Counted from the stretch's first letter, positions 32,327 to 41,884 are shown. The stretch: 54,192 bases of DNA from Micromonospora sp. H61 (GCF_018070325.1 NZ_JAGPXY010000043.1:1-54192); one strand, 5' to 3'. The notes: generated from the letters alone by a model not told the origin. Made by a program: numbers and translations.

Positions 32327-33352
32327 ATGAGTCAAGTGTCGTATCTGTCCGCCGCCAGTGACCTGTCGTCGGTGGGCACGCCCACGCTGTGGGCGGTCAC
32401 CATCATCGGGGTCCTCCTGCTGTTGGTGCTGGACTTCCTGGTCACCCGCCGCCCGCACGAGGTGTCCATGCGGGAGGCCATCGGCTGGTCGGCGTTCTAC
32501 ATAGCGCTGCCGTTGGCGTTCGGCGGCTGGATCTGGTCGCGATTCGGCTCCCAGCAGGGCGTCGAATACCTGACCGGCTACCTGGTGGAAAAGTCGCTCT
32601 CGGTCGACAACCTCTTCGTCTTCATGTTGCTGTTGGCGGCGTTCGCGGTGCCGGCGGTGCTCGCCCAGCGGGTGTTGCTCTACGGCATCGCCGGCGCGCT
32701 GGTGCTGCGGGCCGTCTTCATCGCCCTCGGCGCGGCGGCGTTGCAGACCCTCGACTTCGCCTTCCTGCTCTTCGCGATCATCCTCATCGCCACAGCGGTG
32801 AAGCTGCTGCGCGATGCCATGTCCGGGCATCAGCAGGAAGTCGACATCAACAAGATGCGGTCGGTGAAGCTGCTGCGCAAGTTCATGCCGGTGGTCGACG
32901 ACTACCACGGCACCAAGATGACCGTCCGACAGGGCGCGAAGCGGGCACTCACGCCGTTCGCCCTGGTGGTGGTCGCGGTGCTGGCCACCGACATCGTCTT
33001 CGCTGTCGACTCGGTGCCGGCCGTCTACGGCATCACCGAGGACCCGTACCTGGTGTTCGCCACAAACGCGTTCGCCCTGCTCGGCCTGCGGGCGCTCTAC
33101 TTCGTCCTGCACGCGGCGCTGAGCCGGCTGGTGCACCTCAGCTACGGCCTGGCCATCATCCTGGCGTTCATCGGCCTCAAGCTGGGTCTGCACTGGGCGC
33201 ACGGCATCTGGGACAGCGTGCCGCAGATCCCCACCCTGGCCTCGCTCGGCGTGATCATCGGTGTGCTGGTGGTGGTCACGGTGACCAGCCTGCGCTCCAC
33301 CCGCGGCGGCGACCTGCCCGAGGACCGCAAGGTCGTCGCGGAACGGCACTGA
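32327..33352 (+). CDS. TerC/Alx-family membrane protein, riboswitch-controlled
   Basis: A 341-residue protein with about nine TM helices. Family signatures are EYLTGYLVEKSLSVDNLFVFMLL and LATDIVFAVDSVPAVYGITEDPYLVFATNAFALLGLRALYFVL. TerC/Alx proteins have been linked to tellurite resistance and, for Alx-type members, to manganese homeostasis or export. The yybP-ykoY riboswitch directly upstream supports a Mn role here. The start is ATG 32327, with GAGGAG 7 nt upstream. Confidence 0.9.
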   Translation: MSQVSYLSAASDLSSVGTPTLWAVTIIGVLLLLVLDFLVTRRPHEVSMREAIGWSAFYIALPLAFGGWIWSRFGSQQGVEYLTGYLVEKSLSVDNLFVFMLLLAAFAVPAVLAQRVLLYGIAGALVLRAVFIALGAAALQTLDFAFLLFAIILIATAVKLLRDAMSGHQQEVDINKMRSVKLLRKFMPVVDDYHGTKMTVRQGAKRALTPFALVVVAVLATDIVFAVDSVPAVYGITEDPYLVFATNAFALLGLRALYFVLHAALSRLVHLSYGLAIILAFIGLKLGLHWAHGIWDSVPQIPTLASLGVIIGVLVVVTVTSLRSTRGGDLPEDRKVVAERH

Positions 33353-33427
33353 CCGCGACGCGCCGGCTGACGACGGGGTACGCGGGAAAGCTCCCGCCCC
33401 CACCGGCGCGGGTGGTACGACTGTGCA

Positions 33428-34027
33428 ATGGGAATCGTGTCACCGGGCTTTCAGGGTCGGCCCCGAACGCAGGAGCCGGCCCTGCCACCCGGTCAGTATC
33501 TGACCGAGGACTTTCCGGTGCTCTCGGCCGGCCCGACGCCCCGGGTGTCACTGGACACCTGGGAGTTCGTCATCTCCGCCGAGAACGGCAGCGAACACCG
33601 GTGGTCGTGGCAGGAGCTGATGGCCCTGCCACAGGAGACGCCGATGGTGGACATCCACTGCGTCACCCGCTGGTCCAAGCTCGGCACCAACTGGCAGGGC
33701 GTCTCACTGGACACGCTGCTCGCCGACGTCGATACGGGGGCGCACTTCGCGCTGGCGCACTCCTACGGCGGGTACACCACCAACCTGCCGCTCGACGACC
33801 TGCGCGGCGGCCGGGCCTGGGTGGTGCACACCTTCGACGGCGCCCCGCTGCCCGCTGAGCACGGCGGGCCGGCGCGACTGCTGGTGCCGCACCTGTACTT
33901 CTGGAAGTCCGCCAAGTGGGTGCGCGGCCTGCGGCTCAAGACGATGGACGAGCCCGGGTTCTGGGAGACCGCCGGGTACCACGACTACGGTGACCCGTGG
34001 CGCGAACAGCGGTACCAGGGTGACTGA
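33428..34027 (+). CDS. Sulfite-oxidase-like molybdopterin oxidoreductase
   Basis: A 199-residue single-domain member of the sulfite oxidase molybdopterin-binding family. The Mo-ligating Cys is in VDIHCVTRWSKLG; HSYGGYTTNLPLDDLRGG and LLVPHLYFWKSAKWVRGL complete the fold. There is no export signal, so it is likely cytoplasmic, unlike MsrP (YedY). Its 3' end overlaps a FAD/NAD reductase gene by 8 bp, and a zinc-ribbon gene follows; the reductase is a natural electron donor. The substrate is not known. Confidence 0.87.
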   Translation: MGIVSPGFQGRPRTQEPALPPGQYLTEDFPVLSAGPTPRVSLDTWEFVISAENGSEHRWSWQELMALPQETPMVDIHCVTRWSKLGTNWQGVSLDTLLADVDTGAHFALAHSYGGYTTNLPLDDLRGGRAWVVHTFDGAPLPAEHGGPARLLVPHLYFWKSAKWVRGLRLKTMDEPGFWETAGYHDYGDPWREQRYQGD

Positions 34028-34799
34028 GCGCGCCGTGGCGACGAACACCCAGCGTCGTACGCCGAACCGTTGGCAGGTCGGCCGGCTGGTGGAGCGCCGG
34101 GTGGAGACACCGACCGCGCAGACGCTGGTGCTGGAGGTGCCGGACTGGCCGGGGCACCTGCCCGGGCAGCACGTCGACCTGCGGCTCACCGCCCCGGACG
34201 GTTACCAGGCGGCCCGGTCGTACTCGATCGCCGGGCCGGCCGTGGACGGGCCGGGAGGACCGCGCATCGAGGTGACAGTGCAGCGTGTGCACGACGGCGA
34301 GGTGTCGCCGTACCTCATTGATGTCTTCGGGGCCGGCGACCCGGTCGAGGTCCGCGGACCGCTCGGTGGCTGGTTCATCTGGCGGCCCGAGGAGAGCGCG
34401 CCGGTGCAACTCGTCGCGGGGGGCTCCGGGATCGTGCCGCTGATGGCGATGATCCGGGCGCGGCGGGCGGTGGGCAGCAAGGCACCGTTCCGGCTGATCT
34501 ACTCGGTGCGCACCCCCGGCGACGTGATCTACGCCGACGAGCTGCGCCGCCGGGTCCGCGACGACTTCGGCCTCGACGTCGCGTACGTCTACACCCGTGA
34601 GGCACCCGAGGGTTGGCGTGGTGAGCCGCACCGGATCGGGCTCGCCGACGTCAACACGCACGGGTGGCCGCCGGATTTGGAACCACTCACCTACGTCTGT
34701 GGCCCGACAGCGTTCGTGGAGACCGTCGCCGACCTGCTGGTGGGGCTGGGTCACCCGTCCCGTCGGGTCAAGACCGAACGCTTCGGCCCCACCGGCTGA
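34020..34799 (+). CDS. FAD-dependent ferredoxin-reductase-type oxidoreductase
   Basis: A 259-residue flavoprotein. Residues 15-120 form the FAD domain with RSYSIAG (FAD) and GQHVDLRL; the NAD domain has GGSGIVPLMAMIRA and YVCGPTAFVE. The [2Fe-2S] domain found in many relatives is missing. GTG 34020 overlaps the sulfite-oxidase-like stop by 8 bp; GTG 34035 is an alternative. It most probably passes electrons from NAD(P)H to the Mo protein. A DUF6510 zinc-ribbon gene follows after 36 bp. Confidence 0.88.
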   Translation: MTERAVATNTQRRTPNRWQVGRLVERRVETPTAQTLVLEVPDWPGHLPGQHVDLRLTAPDGYQAARSYSIAGPAVDGPGGPRIEVTVQRVHDGEVSPYLIDVFGAGDPVEVRGPLGGWFIWRPEESAPVQLVAGGSGIVPLMAMIRARRAVGSKAPFRLIYSVRTPGDVIYADELRRRVRDDFGLDVAYVYTREAPEGWRGEPHRIGLADVNTHGWPPDLEPLTYVCGPTAFVETVADLLVGLGHPSRRVKTERFGPTG

Positions 34800-34835
34800 C
34801 CACCCGCTCGCTCACGCAGTGCCGAGGAGATTTCG

Positions 34836-35129
34836 ATGACCGAGATGTCGTACCTGGACGGCAACATGCTCGACGGCCCGATGCGTGAGCTGTTCACCGT
34901 CGACCTGAGCAGCGCGATGGGCCGCTGTGAGAACTGCGGGACGACCGGGTCGATGGCCAGCCTGCACGTCTACTCGAACGCCCCGGGTCTCGTCGCCCGC
35001 TGCCCCTCCTGCGAGGAGGTGATGGTGCGTCTGGTGCGTGGGCCGGACCGGGCCTGGCTGGACATGCGCGGCACCACCTACCTCCAGGTGCCGATGCCGA
35101 TGGAGCAGACGTTCCCCGGCCCGCTCTGA
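34836..35129 (+). CDS. DUF6510-type zinc-ribbon protein
   Basis: A 97-residue protein with a zinc ribbon: CENCG (about residues 31-35) and CPSCE (about 58-62). The fold is small, and the C-terminal half is rich in hydrophobic residues (TYLQVPMPMEQTFPGPL). ATG 34836 has GAGGAG 7 nt upstream. It is the third gene of the Mo-oxidoreductase operon, so a role in maturation or electron transfer is possible (inference). Confidence 0.8.
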   Translation: MTEMSYLDGNMLDGPMRELFTVDLSSAMGRCENCGTTGSMASLHVYSNAPGLVARCPSCEEVMVRLVRGPDRAWLDMRGTTYLQVPMPMEQTFPGPL

Positions 35130-35220
35130 CGAAACGCTCGCCCGGCTGAGGCAGGATGGCCGGACGAGCACCGGTCGATGGCGTGGCGCTGTGGGATCCG
35201 CCGATTCTCGCCTCGACGGC

Positions 35221-35628
35221 TCACTGTGCGGTGCCCGCGAGCAGCCACCGTCGGACGGGGATCTCCAGCAACGCCCGCTCGCCGTCCGGGCCGACCTGCT
35301 GGCCGACGTCCCAGCCGTCGTACTTGCGCGCGAACGCCTCGGCGACAGTGCTCGGGAATCCACTCCGGTGCACGTGGGCGGCACCCTCCGCCACCACCGG
35401 CGCGTTGCCGCTCTCCAAGGCCAGTGACACCCGTGGGTCGGCCACGACGTTGCGGGCCTTGACGCTGCGGCTCTCGCAACCGACCCAGAACGTCGTCGAG
35501 AGGTAGACGAACCAGACCGGCGTCAGGTGCGGGGACCCGTCGCGCCGCACCGTGCACAGCCAGACGTTCAGCTCCCGCGACAGTCGCTCTTCGACGTCGG
35601 CCGGGGGGATGGAGGGGGTTCGACTCAC
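35221..35628 (-). CDS. Pyridoxamine-phosphate-oxidase-fold (FMN/F420-binding) protein
   Basis: A 135-residue split-barrel protein. Signature regions are LSRELNVWLCTVRRDGSPHLTPVWFVY, VKARNVVADPRVSLALESG, and the C-terminal RKYDGW plus ALLEIPVRRWLLAG. The pattern resembles actinobacterial F420-dependent or heme/FMN-binding members of the family. No specific activity is assigned. It starts at GTG 35628, with no clear ribosome-binding site. Confidence 0.83.
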   Translation of the reverse strand: MSRTPSIPPADVEERLSRELNVWLCTVRRDGSPHLTPVWFVYLSTTFWVGCESRSVKARNVVADPRVSLALESGNAPVVAEGAAHVHRSGFPSTVAEAFARKYDGWDVGQQVGPDGERALLEIPVRRWLLAGTAQ

Positions 35629-35790
35629 CGGGCCAGTGGATCACAACCCCGCACGTCCCGACGACGGTCTGTCACCTGATGTGGGGCCGCGTGCGGCGGC
35701 CGAAACTCGGGTGCGGTCGATCTGGCACACCCCTAGGCTCCGGCTCGGACGGCTGTCACGGCGTCCGGTCGATGGGAGATGAGCGCAGCG

Positions 35791-36513
35791 ATGACCGCAC
35801 ACCTGTTCGCGTTCAGCTTCGACGCGAGCGAGCCTCTGCGGCTCGCGCAGTTCTGGGCCGGGCTCCTGGGGCGGGGGATCGTCGACGATCCACACGACGG
35901 CGTCCTGCTCCTGCCCGCCAACGACAACGAGTACCACATCCGCTTCGCCCCGAACCAGCAGCCGAAGGTCGTCCAGAATCGGATGCACTTCGATCTGACC
36001 AGCGGTTCGCTGGAGGGCCAGCGGCAGACGGTGGCCAGGGCACTGGAACTCGGCGGACGGCACACCGACATCGGGCAGGGCTCGGAGATCGATCACGTGG
36101 TGCTCGCCGACCCCGAGGGCAACGAGTTCGACGTCATCGCACCGGGCAACAGGTTCCTCGCCGGCTGCGGCTTCGTCGGTGCGTTGGCCTGCGACGGTTC
36201 GCAGGCCGTCGGCTACTTCTGGAGTGCTGCGCTGGGCTGGCCGCTGGTCTGGGACCAGGACGAGGAGACCGCGATCCAGTCGCCGCAGGGTGGCACGAAG
36301 ATCACCTGGGGCGGTCCGCCGTACATGTCGAACGGCGGCAGGGATCGGGTGCGTTTCGACATCGCTCCGGGTGTCGACGTCGATTGGCAGGTCGAGGTCG
36401 ACCGTCTGCTGTCGCTCGGGGCGACGCGAGTCGACACCGACCAGGATGGGGCAGGCCGAGTCGTGCTGGCCGACCCCGATGGTCAGGAGTTCAGCCTGTT
36501 GACGTCCCGCTAG
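35791..36513 (+). CDS. Two-domain VOC-family protein
   Basis: A 240-residue protein with two VOC modules: FSFDASEPLRLAQFWAGLLGRG plus HFDLTSGSLEGQRQTVARALELGG, and ALACDGSQAVGYFWSAALGWPLVW plus DVDWQVEVDRLLSLGATRV. Each ends with LADPEGNEFDVI or LADPDGQEFSLL, the usual metal-site strand. Paired VOC domains in actinobacteria are often lyase or dioxygenase relatives of unknown substrate. The start is ambiguous (ATG 35779 or 35791); 35791 puts the fold at residue 2. Confidence 0.85.
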   Translation: MTAHLFAFSFDASEPLRLAQFWAGLLGRGIVDDPHDGVLLLPANDNEYHIRFAPNQQPKVVQNRMHFDLTSGSLEGQRQTVARALELGGRHTDIGQGSEIDHVVLADPEGNEFDVIAPGNRFLAGCGFVGALACDGSQAVGYFWSAALGWPLVWDQDEETAIQSPQGGTKITWGGPPYMSNGGRDRVRFDIAPGVDVDWQVEVDRLLSLGATRVDTDQDGAGRVVLADPDGQEFSLLTSR

Positions 36514-36582
36514 CCCGCGCCGCGACGCGCCCGCGGCGGCTGGTTGGACAACAGCGGCACCGGTCGGTCAGAGTGGTCCGCC

Positions 36583-37110
36583 GTGAGGTACCTGCGTACC
36601 GGTGGTCCCGCCGCGATCCGGCGACCCCGGCCCACCGACTCGGACGAGTTCGTCGCCGCCGCGCGGCGCAGTCGGGACCTGCACCACCCCTGGTTGGCCG
36701 CGCCGGCCAGCCCGGAGGAGTACGAGCTCTATCTGCGCCGGATCCGTCGCCGCGACAGCGCCGGCTACCTGATCTGCGACCGGGCCAGCGGCGAGATCGC
36801 CGGCTACGTGAACATCAGCGGGATCGTGCTCGGTGCGCTGCGTGGTGGCTACCTGGGGTACGCGGCGTTTCTGCCGTACAGCGGGACCGGGCACGCGTCG
36901 GCGGGCGTCGCCCTGGTGATCGACCACGTGTTCACCTCGGTCGGCTTGCACCGGCTGGAGGCGAACATCCAACCGGGCAACGAGCCGTCGCGGCGGGTGG
37001 CCCGCAAGCTCGGTTTTCGCTTGGAGGGCTTCTCCCCGGACTACCTGTTGATCGACGGCGCCTGGCGCGACCACGAGCGCTGGGCGATCACCGCACCAAC
37101 CCCGGCCTGA
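36583..37110 (+). CDS. GNAT-family N-acetyltransferase (RimJ/RimL type)
   Basis: A 175-residue acetyltransferase. The RimJ/L features are RRPRPTDSDEFVAAARRS at the N-terminus, GYLGYAAFLPYSGTGHASAGVALVIDHVFTSVGLHRLEANI with the acetyl-CoA site (GTGHASAG), and NEPSRRVARKLGFRLEGF. It probably acetylates a protein N-terminus or small amine. GTG 36583 is the most likely start; the longer frame begins with TTG 36544. Confidence 0.85.
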   Translation: MRYLRTGGPAAIRRPRPTDSDEFVAAARRSRDLHHPWLAAPASPEEYELYLRRIRRRDSAGYLICDRASGEIAGYVNISGIVLGALRGGYLGYAAFLPYSGTGHASAGVALVIDHVFTSVGLHRLEANIQPGNEPSRRVARKLGFRLEGFSPDYLLIDGAWRDHERWAITAPTPA

Positions 37111-37203
37111 CCTTCGGCCCGGCCGCGCCGGGCCGACGGAGCAGCGGACCTTTCACCCGGACCGGGTGATGACGCCCCGTACTGTCCTTCCTACGGTGGG
37201 TGC

Positions 37204-39357
37204 ATGGCTGCCGTTCGCGCGACCCCTGCCAACCCCCTCCCCGGTCTGTCCGCCGTGGCGGCGGACAGCGCCGACCAGCGGGCCATCCCGCCCGAGTTGG
37301 GCCCCGACTCGCTCGCGGTGCTCAGCGGGCCCACGTTCCTGTACTCCAACGCGTGCGGGGATGTGCCGACCGGCAGCATCGGTGGGCTCGTCCACCTGGA
37401 CACCCGCCTGATCAGTGGCTGGAACCTGACCGTCAACGGCGGTGAGCTGTTGCTGCTGCGCGCCGAGACCATCGACCATTACTCCGCGCAATACGTCCTC
37501 ACCAACCCGGAGTTGCCCGGGCTGCCGCCGAACACGCTGGGCGTGCGGCGACTGCGCTACGTCGGCGACGGGTTTCACGAACGCGTGGAACTGATCTCGT
37601 TCCGGCGGGAGCCGGTCCGGGTGGAGCTGCGGCTGGCCGTCGCCGCCGACTTCGCCGACCTGTTCGAGATCAAGTCGACGGTCCGGGACCGTTCCGCCGA
37701 GATCAGCCGTGAGCACGCCGCCGACGGGTCAGAGCTGTGCTTCTCCTACCAGCGCGGCGACTTCTCCGCCCAGACCCGGGTGTGCTGCGCGAAGCCAGCC
37801 GACCGCATCGAGGGCGACGACCTGGTCTGGGACCTGAGCCTGGGCCAGGGCGAGGAGTGGCAGGTCGACCTGCACGTGCCCCTGCCACCCGGGATGGGGG
37901 TGGTGGAGCCGGTCCGGGGCGACATCGCCGACGTCATTCACGGTCGGGCCGACGACCCGCTGCGCCGATGGCTGGAGGACCGGGCGGTGCTGCGGAGCGA
38001 CAACGCGGCGTTGGAGCACACAGTGCAGCAGTCCCGCAACGACCTGGCGGCGTTGCGGCTCGACCTGGAGGTCAAGGGCCAGCGGATTCTCCTCCCCGGT
38101 GCCGGACTGCCCTGGTTCCTCACCGTCTTCGGCCGGGACACCCTGATCACCGCGTACCAGACTCTCGTCGCCGGGCCCGGGCTGGCGAAGGGCACGCTGC
38201 TCGCTCTGGCCCGACTTCAGGGTGAGACGTGCGACGACTTCACCGACGAGGAGCCCGGCAAGATCCTGCACGAGGTGCGCAGCGGCGAGTTGACCCGCAG
38301 CGGCGAGAAACCGTTCGGGCCGTACTACGGCACCGCCGACGCCACCCAGCTCTGGTTGATCCTGCTCTCCGAGTACTGGCGCTGGACGAGCGACGACGAG
38401 ACCGTCCGGCACCTGCGGGACAACGCGGTGGCCGCGTTGCGCTGGATCGACGAGTACGGCGACCGGGACGGTGACGGCTACGTCGAGTACGCCACCCGGT
38501 CGCCCGAGGGGCTGGGCAACCAGTGTTGGCGGGACTCCCCGGACGGCGTCTGCTTCGCCGACGGCCGAATCCCCGTGCTCCCGCTGGCCACCAGCGACCT
38601 ACAGGGCTACACCTACGACGCCAAGCTGCGGCTGGCCGAACTGTTCGACGGTCCGTTGGACAATCCCACGTTGGCTCGCCGGCTGCGCGACGAGGCCAAC
38701 ACCCTGTACGAGCGGTTCAACCAGGACTTCTGGATCGAGGAACGGGGCGGCTACTACGCGGTCGCCCTGGACGGCGACAAGAACCGCGTCGACTCCAAGA
38801 CCTCCAACATGGGTCACCTGCTGTGGAGCGGAATCGTCCCACCGGAGCGGGCCGACGCCGTGGTGCGTCAACTCATGTCGCCGGACATGTTCTCCGGTTG
38901 GGGCATCCGCACGCTGTCCCGGGAGGAAACGCTCTACAACGCCCTCGGCTACCACCTGGGCACGGTCTGGCCGCACGACAACTCCATCGCCGCGCTCGGC
39001 CTGGCCCGGTACGGCTACCGGGCCGAGTCGAACCGGATCAGCCTGGCGATGATCGAGGCGGCCGAGCAGTTCGGTCACCGACTGCCGGAGGCGCTCAGCG
39101 GGTTCGATCGGGAGCGGCTGCTCTTCGCCGTGCCGTTCCCGACCGCGTGCAGCCCGCAGGCGTGGGCGGCCGGCACGCCGCTGGCCCTCATCCGCGCCAT
39201 GCTCGGCGTCAACCCGGTCAACGGCAGGCTGGTCCTCGATCCGGACGTCCCGGAGGAACTGGGCCGGATCGCCGCCGAGCGGGTCCGGGCGTTCGGCCAA
39301 CAGTGGGAGGTGGAGGCGATCGGTCGCAGCGGCCACGTCCGGCTTCAGCCGAGCTGA
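37204..39357 (+). CDS. Amylo-alpha-1,6-glucosidase-like glycoside hydrolase
   Basis: A 717-residue six-hairpin (alpha/alpha-barrel) enzyme. The N-terminal beta domain (about 40-270, GDVPTGSIGGLVHLDTRLISGWNL) resembles the glycogen-debranching N-terminal domain. The barrel has the conserved AGLPWFLTVFGRDTLIT, DEEPGKILHEVRSGE, GTADATQLWLILLSEYWRWT, the acidic DRDGDGYVEYA, and HLGTVWPHDNSIAALG near the C-terminus. The acid/base Glu residues fit the GH15/GH63-like class. It probably trims alpha-glucans or trehalose-linked storage sugars; the precise substrate is unresolved. ATG 37204 has GGTGGG nearby. Confidence 0.86.
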   Translation: MAAVRATPANPLPGLSAVAADSADQRAIPPELGPDSLAVLSGPTFLYSNACGDVPTGSIGGLVHLDTRLISGWNLTVNGGELLLLRAETIDHYSAQYVLTNPELPGLPPNTLGVRRLRYVGDGFHERVELISFRREPVRVELRLAVAADFADLFEIKSTVRDRSAEISREHAADGSELCFSYQRGDFSAQTRVCCAKPADRIEGDDLVWDLSLGQGEEWQVDLHVPLPPGMGVVEPVRGDIADVIHGRADDPLRRWLEDRAVLRSDNAALEHTVQQSRNDLAALRLDLEVKGQRILLPGAGLPWFLTVFGRDTLITAYQTLVAGPGLAKGTLLALARLQGETCDDFTDEEPGKILHEVRSGELTRSGEKPFGPYYGTADATQLWLILLSEYWRWTSDDETVRHLRDNAVAALRWIDEYGDRDGDGYVEYATRSPEGLGNQCWRDSPDGVCFADGRIPVLPLATSDLQGYTYDAKLRLAELFDGPLDNPTLARRLRDEANTLYERFNQDFWIEERGGYYAVALDGDKNRVDSKTSNMGHLLWSGIVPPERADAVVRQLMSPDMFSGWGIRTLSREETLYNALGYHLGTVWPHDNSIAALGLARYGYRAESNRISLAMIEAAEQFGHRLPEALSGFDRERLLFAVPFPTACSPQAWAAGTPLALIRAMLGVNPVNGRLVLDPDVPEELGRIAAERVRAFGQQWEVEAIGRSGHVRLQPS

Positions 39358-39411
39358 GCACGGCTGGCGCGTAGGACGTTTGTCGCGGGCTCCGACGGGA
39401 AACGGCCCGCA

Positions 39412-40713
39412 ATGACGAAACCTCGTGTGGTGATCGTGGGGGCCGGGTTCGCCGGTTACCACGCGGCGAAAACGTTGAGCCGGATCGCCCGGGATCGGGC
39501 CGAGATCGTGGTGCTGAACTCCACCGACTACTTCCTGTACCTGCCGCTGCTGCCCGAGGTGGCGGCCGGGGTGGTCGAGCCCAAACGGATCGCCGTGCCG
39601 CTGACCGGGACGCTCAAGGGCGTACGGGTGGTGGTCGGCGAGGCGGACCACGTCGACCTGCAGAACCGCTGGGTCGGCTTCACCCAGGCCGAGGGGGAGA
39701 AGAACCGGCTGGCGTACGACCGGCTGGTGCTCGCCGTGGGCAGCGTCAACAAGCTGCTGCCCATCCCGGGGGTGACCGAGTACGCGCACGGCTTCCGTGG
39801 CCTCCCCGAGGCCGTCTACCTGCATGATCACATCGTCCGGCAGATCGAGCTGGCCGAGCAGGCCGAGGACCCGGCCGAGCAGCAGGCCCGGTCCACGTTC
39901 GTGGTGGTCGGGGCGGGCTACACCGGCACCGAGGTCGCGGCGCACGGGCAGCTGTTCACCGACGCGTTGCACGCCCAGCGGCCCCGGCTCACCGTCCGAC
40001 CCCGCTGGATGCTGCTCGACGTGGCGTCCCGGGTGCTGCCGGAGTTGGACAAGCGGATGTCGGACACCTCGCACAAGGTGCTCAACCGGCGTGGGGTGGA
40101 CGTGCGGATGGGTACCTCGGTGGCCGAGGCGACCTGCGACGGGGTGAAGCTCACCGACGGCGAGTACGTGCCGACCTGCACCCTGGTGTGGTGTGTGGGG
40201 GTGCGCCCCGACCCGTTCGTCAACGAGCTGGGCCTGCGGACCGACCGGGGTCGACTGGTCACCGACGAGTTCCTCAACGTTCCCGGCTATCCGGAGGTCT
40301 TTGCCTGCGGTGACGCCGCCGCGGTGCCCGACCTCGTCAATCCGGGCAAGGTGTGTGGGATGACCGCCCAGCACGCGCAGCGGCAGGGCAAGCGCGCCGC
40401 TTACAACATCGCCGCGTCGTACGGGTTCGGCCGCCGTAAGCCGTACAAGCACCACGACCTGGGCTGGGTCGTCGACCTGGGTGGCAAGGACGCGGCGGCG
40501 AACCCGTTGCAGGTCAACCTGGCCGGGTTGCCGGCCAAGGCGGTCACCCGGGCGTACCACCTGATGGCGATGCCGGGAAACCGCACGCGGGTCAGCGCCG
40601 ACTGGGCGTTGGACGCCGCGTTGACCCGCTCCGCGGTCCAGTTGGGGCTGGTGCCGGCCAACGCGGTGCCGCTGGAGAGCACCACACCCGAGGTCGCGAC
40701 CCGGTCCCGCTGA
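39412..40713 (+). CDS. Type II NADH dehydrogenase-like FAD oxidoreductase
   Basis: A 433-residue pyridine-nucleotide-disulfide-type flavoprotein. FAD site VIVGAGFAGYHAAKTL at the N-terminus; NADH site VVVGAGYTGTEVAAHG; late FAD site EVFACGDAAAVPDL, then CGMTAQHAQRQGKRAAYNI and, near the C-terminus, a hydrophobic stretch (YHLMAMP). NDH-2 enzymes pass electrons from NADH to membrane quinones without pumping protons. The C-terminal amphipathic part could anchor it to the membrane. ATG 39412. Confidence 0.87.
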   Translation: MTKPRVVIVGAGFAGYHAAKTLSRIARDRAEIVVLNSTDYFLYLPLLPEVAAGVVEPKRIAVPLTGTLKGVRVVVGEADHVDLQNRWVGFTQAEGEKNRLAYDRLVLAVGSVNKLLPIPGVTEYAHGFRGLPEAVYLHDHIVRQIELAEQAEDPAEQQARSTFVVVGAGYTGTEVAAHGQLFTDALHAQRPRLTVRPRWMLLDVASRVLPELDKRMSDTSHKVLNRRGVDVRMGTSVAEATCDGVKLTDGEYVPTCTLVWCVGVRPDPFVNELGLRTDRGRLVTDEFLNVPGYPEVFACGDAAAVPDLVNPGKVCGMTAQHAQRQGKRAAYNIAASYGFGRRKPYKHHDLGWVVDLGGKDAAANPLQVNLAGLPAKAVTRAYHLMAMPGNRTRVSADWALDAALTRSAVQLGLVPANAVPLESTTPEVATRSR

Positions 40714-40789
40714 GCCGGGCTCCCGGCCAGGTAGTCGGGAGCAGGGCGGGCCCCGACCAGGTCGTCGCGGAGCGGGCCGGCCGCGACGG

Positions 40790-41884
40790 TCAGTCGGTGG
40801 AGTTGGCCGGCCGCGCGGACCGCGCGGCCGGACCGGCCGGCGGGGCGGGCCGCAGCCGACGCGGGCCGTACTCGCGCAGCAGGGTCTGGACGATGCCGGC
40901 GGCGGGGATGGCCAGCAGCGCGCCGAGCAGACCGGCCAGCTCCGCCGCGAGCAGCACACTGACCAGCACCGTCAACGGGTTCAGCCGGACCGCGCGGGAC
41001 AGGATGAGCGGCTGGAGCAGGTGGTTCTCCACCTGTTGGTAGACCACGAAGAAGACCAGCACCACCACCCCGGCGGTGGGGGAGTGCAGGAAACCGGCAC
41101 CGGCCGCGATCACCGCGCCGAGGGTCGCCCCGACCAGCGGTATCAGGTCGGCCACCGCCACCAGCAGGGCGATCACCGCCGCGAAGGGCACCCCGGTGAG
41201 GGTCAGCACCACGAAGGTCAACGCCCCGCAGATCACGCTGATCAGCAGGTTCCCGGTGAGATAGCCGGTGACGGTGCGCGACACCTCCCGGCCCACCCGG
41301 CGCAGCCGCTCACCCTGACCGTTCCCGGCCGCCGCGAGCAGGCCGCGGGTGATCCGCGGCGCCTCCAACACCATGAGGTACGCGAGCACGATGACCGTGA
41401 CCAGCCCGGCGACCGACTCGATGACGCCGCGCAGCACACCGACCGCGGGTTGGCGCAGCCGCCCGCCGAGGTCGCGCAACTGCTCGGAGTGTTCGCTGAC
41501 GTAGCGGCGTGCCCCGGTGCGCTCCAGCGCCTGCCCCACCGGGCCCCGTCCGGCGCGGGCCTCCCGCAGCAGCTCGGGTGCCCGGTCGGCGAAGCGGCCC
41601 AACTCCCCGAACAACGGCACCAGGATGAGCGCGGCCAGGATCGCCAGGAGCACGAACGCGGCGAGGAACACCAGCAGTGTGGCCAGCGCCCGACGCCGGA
41701 CGAAGCGGCGTTGCAGCCGGTCGACGAGGGGTTTGAGCGCGACGGCGAAGAACGCGGCGACCACCGCCCAGACCAGCACCCGCCGGGTCGCGTACACGAA
41801 TCCCAGCGCGAGCGCGGTCGCCAGCACCAGACCGATGACGATCAGAGTTCGGCGGCCGGTCGCCCGATCGTCGACGTCGCTCAT
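40790..41884 (-). CDS. AI-2E family transporter (PerM type)
   Basis: A 364-residue membrane protein with about eight helices. Signatures are the N-terminal VLVWAVVAAFFAVALKPLVDRL and, near the end, VADLIPLVGATLGAVIAAGAGFL and FFVVYQQVENHLLQPLILSRAVRLNPLTVLVSVLLAAELAG. Members export autoinducer-2 or act as Na+/H+-linked transporters; substrate here unknown. ATG 41884 is followed after the purine-rich GGGGAAGG. It is 58 bp from the next minus-strand gene (spermidine-synthase-like), so an operon is possible. Confidence 0.87.
   Translation of the reverse strand: MSDVDDRATGRRTLIVIGLVLATALALGFVYATRRVLVWAVVAAFFAVALKPLVDRLQRRFVRRRALATLLVFLAAFVLLAILAALILVPLFGELGRFADRAPELLREARAGRGPVGQALERTGARRYVSEHSEQLRDLGGRLRQPAVGVLRGVIESVAGLVTVIVLAYLMVLEAPRITRGLLAAAGNGQGERLRRVGREVSRTVTGYLTGNLLISVICGALTFVVLTLTGVPFAAVIALLVAVADLIPLVGATLGAVIAAGAGFLHSPTAGVVVLVFFVVYQQVENHLLQPLILSRAVRLNPLTVLVSVLLAAELAGLLGALLAIPAAGIVQTLLREYGPRRLRPAPPAGPAARSARPANSTD

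Noticed and set aside
38599..40959. A 786-codon minus-strand frame
   Set aside because: Opposite to the glycoside hydrolase and NADH dehydrogenase genes, which carry full family motifs.
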